DNA from: Mermis nigrescens
Lineage: Eukaryota; Nematoda; Enoplea; Mermithida; Mermithidae
Length of the DNA stretch: 64,000 bases
Direction of reading: 5' to 3'
Assembly (NCBI GenBank): GCA_036768485.1
Contig: JAVLUZ010000223.1
Span: forward strand, 4,915,893-4,979,892
The notes under the pieces are model-generated. The model searched no databases. It saw only the letters and a program-made list of their open reading frames with translations, and was not told where the DNA came from. This document shows positions 56,541 through 64,000 of the stretch, in pieces (the stretch's first letter is position 1; each line of letters begins with the position of its first letter). Position numbers and translations under genes: made by a program.

Positions 56541-58192
56541 GTAATAAATAATAATAAAAGTAATAATAATTATTATTATAATACATTAATAAATAAATCT
56601 TATGTTTTTCAAATTTATCGGAATAAACCTGTGACATTTAAAAATCCAAATAAATTATTATGCGAGTGTAATTATTTTTTCAATAAGTAAAAAGGATAAA
56701 TTTGAGAAATTATGATCACTAACGGCCAAAAATCATCGCATATTACATAAACAGCCAAACATTTTTGCCCCTCCCCTTAAATCCGCCCCTGCTTTAAATA
56801 TACGTACAAAAAATCTTATAAAACAGTCTGAAAATCTAGAATTATTTCATTTCCGATTTAACTAAATAGCTTTTCACATCTCAAGATCGTGTTAGATGCC
56901 GCTTGCAAAGCAAATTCGCCCTCTCTTGCATGTTGCAGAAAACTGACTAGATCAGCATAAGTTGCTCTTTGAAAAAGTTTATCAGCAATTTCTAAATAAG
57001 ACTAATTTTCTAAAAATCTATAGTACAAATATTGCAAAGTCGAGAAATTTAAATTCTTTTGAATTGCATTATTTAGATTTCATAATATCAATAATAATAA
57101 TGCTAAAAAATAATAATAATAATCACGACAATAATAATTATGACAATCATAATGAAAAAATTGTTCTACGAGTCAAGCAAGACTGTTCCGTTATTTTAAA
57201 GAATGCTACTCAAAATAAGTAAAAAATATACGATTCTGTCAAATATGCAGCCTTATAATGCTAAGTTGCAGTACATACGCGCAATTTATTGGATAATCGT
57301 GCATAAATAGGCATTCAACAGTGACTTGCAGGCGTCGCGCAAGATATAATGTAGGTACATAAATGTACAGAGTTCTCCTTTGTTCTCATTTATTGTGATG
57401 AATATCTGAAAACAACTTTTTTAAATCCAACAATCATGCAATTTTCAACAAATCAAGGAGGCTAAATAGTAGAGTATGTTGTGTTTTCAGCTTATTTCTA
57501 CGTACTTCTGAGTACGACTCTACACCGGATCCACTTTGATGATTCTTGTCGAACTTCCGTAATGTAGCTTTCCGCAGATCTTGCCAGCATTCATCACGAA
57601 GTTTACTCCACGATTTTTCTTAATATTTCGTCAATCCTCGCGATAGCGTTTCTCTTTGCACTTCTTTGCACGCCGCTTATTTGTCTTTATTCGTTAATTT
57701 TACAGAAAATGCCCAAAAATTACGCCTCTTCTTTCCTCAATTGCCTTAAACGCTATTTTGTACGCGCGTTTTATCGTTCGGTGGTTTTCGGCACGACATT
57801 TTTAGCGCAGTGTTTGCGAACACAATGACATTCCACCAAAAACAACGTTTTCACAAGAGACGCGCGTGTGACACTCCTTATTGCTTTTATCGTACCTTAA
57901 CTCACGCGCAGCGCATTGTGAACAGATTTATGTTGATTAGACTTGGAAATTTTTATCCGAGCTCGACTTGGAAATTCCAAGTGCTTGGAAAGAGCAAAAA
58001 GACAGACACTTGGAAACTTGGAAAATTAACTTGGAGACTTGGAGAAAAAACGACATTTTTCCAAGTTGAAAAATGCTAATGACTTGGAACTTTTATTTGA
58101 GCAAATGAACTGACACTTGGAAACTTGGAAATTCCAAGTCTTGGAAACTTGGAACTTGGGACTTGGATTTCCAAGTGGAAATGAATTGGCCC
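56095..58192. mobile_element. Foldback-like element with CCAAGTCTTGG arrays, 2098 bp
   Basis: The ends GGGCCAATTCATTTCCACTT pair almost perfectly over about 45 bp. CTG flanks both sides (56092-56094, 58193-58195), suggesting a 3-bp duplication as in PIF/Harbinger. Inside each end the unit CCAAG/CTTGG recurs many times (56115-56410 and 57940-58170), itself palindromic. The centre has an AAT microsatellite and no recognised gene. Removing it restores an open frame (TSQ-PDWVEH) in the host ORF. Confidence 0.8.
56511..56600 (+). repeat. (AAT)n microsatellite
   Basis: An interrupted AAT/TAA run inside the foldback element. Confidence 0.9.
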
Positions 58193-59256
58193 CTGGCTGA
58201 GAAGTTGGTAAAGGTAGGAGCGAACCGAAGCCCAAGGGTGCCTGCTGGTCCGCCGCAAGCGATTGTGAAACAATCGGTTGCAAAATGGTAGTAGCCCCTT
58301 TCGAGCCAATGCCGCGCGTGTGGTACATGGTGGCGACAAGTTTGCTTGCCTTTCCGCCTCAGCATCGGATAACGCCATCACTAATTGTTTAGGAGACAAA
58401 TCGTCGTCCTCAGTGGAGATAGATGGTTTTATTCCTACCATAGGAGAATCGTAAGGAATATCACTTTGCGAAGAAATCGCAGAAGCTGGGGTACTTGAGC
58501 TGGTTGGTTTGAACTTAGGTTCGGTGTCAGGTGCATTAGCCGGGCCCAAAACTGAGTCGGCTACGGCCTGCAATCCCTGAACTTTCAGATCTGGATTATC
58601 GAAAACATTAGTATGAGCCAACGCTTCCGTTACAGAGGCAACGGTGGTGGCTGCGGCTATGGCCGCTGGTGGTTGCAGAGCTGGACCATAAAAGTCCTCT
58701 ACTGTGACTAACTCTTCGCCATCAGAATCAACGGAAACATCAGTCACTGTGCTGGTCGACTGGCCCCGTGATGGCTTGCGAGATGACAACGGTATACACC
58801 GTCTAGTTTTTGATTCATTAGCTTTAACGTGCGATTTGTCGCCTTTAAACAAAATTGGCATAGGCTTTCTATCGTCGGTAATGCAATCATTTTGCGAGCA
58901 GCCTTCTATCAATATGAAAACATCGATAGTTATCAGGGCATCCATTGCTAAATAATGTTGCATATCCCGACTTAGTGGTAAACTCCACGCCTGTCCAAAA
59001 TTATCAGGCGCGTTGGGATCAATAGCCATGTCAAAGAAAAATTCAGCCAAGCGCTTTAAAGTGTGTGAATGCACTGTAATATGGAGACGGCAAGTAAACA
59101 ATCTCGCCAAAGGCTGAATATCGATAAAATTTGCACTAAACGGATCTTTCCAATGCCGTTGATTTCGAATCTCGGCATCAGGAATTGCCAAAATTTCTTC
59201 GAAAGTTGGGCCGTAAACATGAAAATACGCAAGTCTGTCTTGCGTAGGGTCGTAAC

Positions 59257-59520
59257 CATACGTGGGCAGCAAGAGAATTCTGGGGGGGGGTGCAAGATTT
59301 TTTTGAAGGTCGAAAAATTGCCTTAAAAATGGTGGTATGGCGATAAAAATACCATTTTTCGACGTTTCTCATCAAGCACTATCCATTGGCATCAAAAAAT
59401 TGCGGAAAAAACGGAAAAAATTTTCAAAAATCGAATTCTGGGGGGTATTTTGATTTCTAGGGGGGGGTATTTTGGTTTCTGGGGGTGCATACCCCCCCAA
59501 ACCCCCCACGCCCAGGTGTG
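59257..59520 (-). mobile_element. MITE-1 copy in the exonuclease ORF, 264 bp
   Basis: It starts CATACGTGGGCAGC and ends in GCCCAGGTGTG. The flanks GTCGTAAC and GTCTTTAC match at 6 of 8 bases. Its removal joins VC to YDPTQD in the exonuclease frame. Confidence 0.88.
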
Positions 59521-61334
59521 GTCTTTACAGACCATATATACGTTTGGTAGACGCGTTTAGAGCAGCTGATGAAGCCCAAACAGAGGTTTTGGGAACTTCG
59601 CGATGTCCCAGCAGAACACATGACCGTTTGCGCTAGTAACTTGGACATAACGAACGAATGGGCCATGGAGGTCCTGATAGGTGGGACATAGCTGCTTAAA
59701 ACGCAAATCCCAGGTCTTATAGGTTCTGCCTTTTCTGTCATTCACAAATTCTGAATCATAGCCTAAGAATAACGTGCCATTAGTCATGTTTGATGGCTGA
59801 ATCAAAGCCAAAATAGCCCCAAAAGACTCTTGGTCATTGGTGATTAAAACAGTGGATAGAAGTCTCTTCTTTGGCACACGAAGGGTAGCCAAAGGGAATC
59901 TATCAAACCTGTTCTCCCACCAGAGCTCTTGGTCATTCATACATTTACTATGATTTGTTGCTATATGTGATGTTTTATGCTGTATCATCTTTGCGGTAAG
60001 TGCGTCTAAACCGCCAACACGACTGTCATCATTTTGTGGCAGCGGGTCTGGTACAACCAACCCCCGCTCCAAAGCCATATTAGTCAAAGCCGAACGAAAC
60101 TCATCTAGGGACGCGGGATCACGCCCCTCAAATTTGCATCGGCGACCAGCTGCCTCCAGCAATGCCTCCTTGCTTGGGGTACCTTCAGCAGCCATGGGTC
60201 TGCAAAAGGGAAAAATTAGCTAATGGTACGGCATTTGCTGTTTTAGAGCCATTTAATAAACGTATAGGCGCGCAGTCCTTAGCTTTTTGTTCCCTGCCCG
60301 GTAAATCCTCAAAACTTATGACTACTGCCGGGGCAAGAGGGCAATGCGGTAATTTTACCAGAACAAAATCGCCAGGGACATACGCGTGTTTTTCCACAAT
60401 TAAATCGGAGTAGGGTAGTTTGGGCTCAGGCAGAAGTCTATTCCGGTGAACAAGATGAGTGATTAGAGGATTATAGACATACGCGATTTTCACAGTTTCA
60501 GGCGTAGGTAAGTCGATAATTCTATATGGTCCAACACGTTTGGGTGAAAGTTTACCGATTTCAGGTTGAATTACTGAGGTATTATTAAGGTAAACTATAT
60601 CCGAGAGAGAAAAATTTGTTTGAGTTACGGACTTGTCATATTGAGATTTTTGCTGCTTACGCGCTTGAGCTAAGTTTTGAGACGCGATTTCGTGTAGATC
60701 TTGTAAAGTCAGCTTTAAGTCAATGACATATTTTTCCGCAACAGATGGTAAATTCGGATTCATGACAAAGTCATTTATGAGTAGAGTGTCAAGTGGAAAT
60801 GCTGGTTTGCGACCATAAAGCATTTCAAAAGGAGATATATTAGTTGATGATTGCGGAGTCGCGCGATATGCAAATAACGCGAAAGGTAGAAATTGCTCCC
60901 AATCATACTGGGATCGTGCACTCAGCTTGGACAAACCATCAATCAATGTGCGATTGTAAGGTTCCACCAACCCATCACACTGGGGGTGATATGGGGTTGT
61001 AAATATTTTTTGAACGTTTAATAGTTTACAAACTTCCGAAATTAGGGTAGATGTAAAGTTTGACCCCTGATCTGTCAAAAATTTCTTGGGAACTCCGTAA
61101 CGTGGAATAATTTCTCTTAGTAATAGATTTGCAATAGTTGTTGCTTTTATGTCAGAAACAGCAAAAGCTTCCACATATTTGGTAAAATAATCCATAAAAA
61201 CCACAATTTGGTCATTTCCGGAGGGAGATCGCGGCAAATGCAAACAATCACACGCAATAAGTTCAAAAGGCGCGGATACTTTGATTGGTTGCAGTGGAAC
61301 GGATGTGGAATTTAATGCGACCTTACGTTGTAAG

Positions 61335-61598
61335 CACACCTGGGCTTGAGGGGGTTTAGGGGGGGTATGCACCCCCCCAGAAACCAAAATACCCCCCCCA
61401 GAAATCAAAATACCCCCAGAATTCAATTTTTGAAAATTTTTTCCGTTTTTTTCGCAATTTTTTGATGCCAATGGATAGTGCTTGATGAGAAACGTCTAAA
61501 AATGGTGTTTTTATCGTCATACCACCATTTTTAAGGCCATTTTTCGACCTTCAAAAAAATCTTGCACCCCCCCAGAATTTTCTTGCTGCCCGCGTATG
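61335..61598 (+). mobile_element. MITE-1 copy in the integrase, exact duplication, 264 bp
   Basis: GTTGTAAG is exactly duplicated at 61327-61334 and 61599-61606. It starts CACACCTGGGC and ends in GCCCGCGTATG. Removing it restores the integrase zinc finger running into its linker (CDVCLQRK). Confidence 0.95.
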
Positions 61599-63673
61599 GT
61601 TGTAAGCACACATCACAATTCCTACACCATGCGATCACATCATTTTCCATGCGCGGCCACCAATAACGCATTTGTATGGCGGGCAAGATTTTGCGCGATG
61701 AAAAATGAGCTCCGAAAATAGAGTCATGAAATTCCGTTAATATGAAGCGACGTAAAGATTAGGGTATGACAATTTGATGAACAACTGTTGGTGAATGTTT
61801 AGGTTGGAATCTACGAAAAAGTACATCGTTTACGAGAAAAAATTCGTCACGATATTTTTTCGTTGTTAAGTCATTTAATGCAATGCGAATTTTATGTAAT
61901 TCATCATCTGCACGTTGCTCTGCGAGTAAACGCGCAGGTGTTAGCATTTTGGCTTTTTCAGCATCGGTAAGTATTAGGCGTTCACAAAATGTAGGTGGTT
62001 TTGTATTGGTAGGATTGATTTGCGCAATAGGATTATTATTTTGCGCATTTGGATGATTAATTGGTGCAGTAGGCGCATTATCGCGCAATCGGTCAGGTGG
62101 AAACGATTCATCATCTGACTCAGAGTCTTCAGATTCTAAATTTGCGATGTTAACAACATTTTTGCGCTCGAGTTTATATTTTCGTTCTGCATGATCATAT
62201 TTAGGGTGTCGTGAAAGAAGATCAGCTGCGCAGTTATATGCACCAGGAACATAAACGATGTCATATTCATATTCTTGTAATTTGAGACTCCAACGACGTA
62301 AATGACTCAATGGGTCTCTAACGTTTACTAGCCAAGTTAATGCTTGATGATCAGTTTGACAATGAATTTTTTACCGTAAAGATAATGTCGATAATGCTTT
62401 ATGGCCCACACTACCGCTAATGCTTCTTTTTCCGAAGTAGCATAGTTACATTTGGCAGAATTTAGCACGCGACTAGCGTAGCTAAGAATAAAACGATTTT
62501 TGGATGGTAAATGTTTTTGTGTCAAAATAGCACCTAACGCATAATTACTTGCGTCAGTTGTTAAAATAAATTGGTGCTCATCATCGAATTTTGGTAGTTG
62601 CAAAATAGGTGGGGACATAAATGCTCTCTTCAGAAGCTCAAAGGCGGTTTGGTGTTCGGCCTTCCAGCAAAATTCGACATCTTTACGAAGAAGATGGAAT
62701 AACGGTTTAGCGATTTTAGCAAGATCTTTAACGAATTTCTTAAACCATTGGACTAAGCCAAGGAATTTCTGCAAGGATTTCACGGTTTTTGGTACAGGAA
62801 ACGACAATAAATCTGCAACTTTGGACATGTCAGGAGCAATGCCCATTGCACTTATGCTGTGGCCAAGAAATTTTACCTCTTCATGCGCAAGATGGCATTT
62901 ATCCGGCTTTACACGTAAGTTTGCTTTTTTAAGAGCAATAAAGACATTTTCAAGATCTTTTAAATGTTCTTTAAAAGTGCGTGAAAAAATAATTATGTCA
63001 TTGATGTAAACGAGACTAGATTTCCAATTTAGACCTGCGAGCACAAGCTCCATTAGCCTTTGGAAATCTGCGAGCGCATTTTTTAAACCAAAAGGTAAAA
63101 CTTCAAATTCGTAATGACCAACAGGACATATGAATGCCGTTTTTTCATGAGATTTATTATTGAGTGGGATTTGCCAGAATCCAGATTTTAAATCTAGTGT
63201 GCTGAAATATGCAGCATTGCCTAAAGTATCAAAATAATTGTCTAATTGTGGAAGAGGATAAACTTGCGTTTTAGTAACATCATTTAACCGTCGATAATCA
63301 ACGACCGGCCTAAGGGAACCGTCCTTTTTCCTATGAGAAATAATGGACTTGCCCATTGGCTGGTTGTAGGTCGAATAATTTTATCCGCAAGCATTTCATT
63401 TATAATTTTCTGCATAGATTCTCTTCTAGAATGTTCAACACAATAGGTTTTTCCAACAACGGGCGGATTATCCCCTGTATCAATATGATGTTTCATCAAG
63501 GGGGTACGTCCGAGAGGTTCGTTTTTTAATGCAAAAATTGAGTCGTATTTTAAACAAAGTTCACAAATTTGTTGCTGTTGTCGAGAATCAACAGCGGAGC
63601 CAATTAAAGCTTTATTTATTGATGCAAAAAGTTCTGGTGTCCTATCATCAAAAGATGAAACATGCGACACAAC

Positions 63674-63921
63674 CATACGTGGGCAGCAAGAAAATTCTGG
63701 GGGGTCCAAGATTTTTTGAAGGTCAAAAAATGGCCTTAAAAATGGTGATATGGCGATAAAAACACCATTTTTCGACGTTTCTCATCAAGCACTATCCATT
63801 GGCATCAAAAAATTGTGAAAAAAACGAAAAAATTTTCAAAAATTGATTTCTGGGGGGTCGTTTGATTTCTGGGGGGGTCTTTTGGTTTCTGGGGGGTCCA
63901 GACCCCCCACGCCCATGTGTG
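63674..63921 (-). mobile_element. MITE-1 copy upstream of RT, exact duplication, 248 bp
   Basis: GACACAAC is exactly duplicated at 63666-63673 and 63922-63929. It starts CATACGTGGGCAGC and ends in GCCCATGTGTG. Removing it restores a continuous pol frame (SDAKVV-SHVSSF). Confidence 0.95.
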
Positions 63922-64000
63922 GACACAACTTTGGCATCAGAGGTTAAAGAACCTATTATTTCACCAGAGTCAATGCGAATTGGCGCTTTGGAGATATTAC

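Larger units (their letters stand above)
53858..60195 (-). pseudogene. Second ORF: DEDDy 3'-5' exonuclease domain plus long unknown region
   Basis: The ATG at 60195 overlaps the pol stop (ATGGCTGCTGA). Residues 141-150 hold exonuclease motif I, LGYDSEF (D147, E149). After the MITE at 59257-59520 the frame continues YDPTQDRL (motif II, near 59239), FIDIQPLAR, then AWSLPLSRDMQHYLAMDA (motif III; Y and D near 58953 and 58941). This is the order of RNase D/WRN-type exonucleases, which remove 3' nucleotides. Next come a Ser/Pro-rich linker, the 2.1-kb foldback insertion, a folded-looking region of about 430 residues, a coiled-coil (54823-54419) and a Gln/Arg-rich tail. In-frame stops lie at 59557, 55277, 54839, 54419 and 53858, and one frameshift near 58335. 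Without insertions the ORF is about 1300 codons. No known family was recognised after the exonuclease. Confidence 0.75.
53229..64000 (-). mobile_element. Dead Ty3/gypsy-type retroelement with an extra exonuclease ORF (5' end off window)
   Basis: From right to left on the minus strand: end of the protease-RT spacer, RT, RNase H, integrase zinc finger and core, then a second long ORF starting with a DEDDy exonuclease. Four younger elements are inserted (63674-63921, 61335-61598, 59257-59520, 56095-58192). At least three single-base frameshifts and six in-frame stops are visible. Gag and the 5' LTR should lie beyond 64000. Confidence 0.85.
60185..64000 (-). pseudogene. Ty3/gypsy pol: RT, RNase H, integrase (broken)
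   Basis: The RT part (63356-62337 and upstream) shows KKDGSLRPVVDYRRLN, FSTLDLKSGFWQIPL, LPFGLKNALADFQRLM and VYINDIIIF. The last normally reads Y-x-DD, so a catalytic Asp is Asn here. RNase H follows with TTDAS, SEKEALA and, after a one-base frameshift near 62352, TDHQAL. The integrase zinc finger (about 61740-61620; HDSIFGAH and CRNC) is split from the core by the MITE at 61335-61598. The core keeps CDCLHLP, FLTDQGSNF and DGLVE, giving D,D-35-E. Another frameshift near 63335 and a TAA at 61759 add damage. The C-terminal part (residues after GRKPAF) resembles the usual integrase tail. Confidence 0.9.

Overview
This is a eukaryotic, metazoan genomic window. It is AT-rich, with spliced genes that use GT-AG introns and very heavy mobile-element content. 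A K2P potassium channel gene, two anion-selective Cys-loop receptor genes and a three-finger (Ly6/activin-receptor-like) secreted domain suggest an invertebrate, plausibly a nematode. The species cannot be fixed from the window alone. I saw no bacterial features, rRNA, tRNA or CRISPR.

Host genes. (1) At 506-2632, minus strand, are two exons of a K2P channel; its second pore lies beyond the left edge. (2) At about 10.9-11.7 kb, plus strand, is a two-exon three-finger-domain protein. (3) At 14183-22188, minus strand, is a GABA-A/RDL-like receptor subunit, seven exons found, lacking the first and M4 exons. (4) At 35425-49193, plus strand, is a near-complete paralogue with nine exons from signal peptide to M4. 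The two receptor genes lie head to head and share most splice positions, so they look like an inverted duplication.

Mobile DNA fills most of the rest. The dominant family is a short hAT-like MITE (called MITE-1 here; about 145-285 bp, ends CAYACNTGGGC...GTATG/GTGTG). I find more than fifteen copies, many with exact 8-bp target-site duplications (TSDs). Copies sit inside each other, in introns, in a hAT zinc-finger gene and in a retroelement. Also present are a decayed Tc1-like element (20122-21418), TA-flanked and GGGCCC-type MITEs, a hAT family with CAGTGGCGG ends, and a 2.1-kb hAT-like element full of GGCGC-hairpin repeats (32246-34387).

Several elements have a foldback-like design, with ends made of unequal inverted minisatellite arrays: 16057-17284, 56095-58192 and probably 49457-51125. 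The largest case is 41193-45641. Its outer ends are MITE-1, with an exact CCTCTGAG duplication, and it contains a 2.6-kb satellite plus a short inverted copy of that satellite.

The right end (about 51.2-64 kb, minus strand) is a dead Ty3/gypsy-type retroelement. Its pol ORF (RT, RNase H, integrase) overlaps by a few bases a second very long ORF. That ORF begins with a DEDDy 3'-5' exonuclease domain and continues into unrecognised, coiled-coil and Gln-rich regions. The combination is unusual. It is interrupted by four insertions, frameshifts and in-frame stops.
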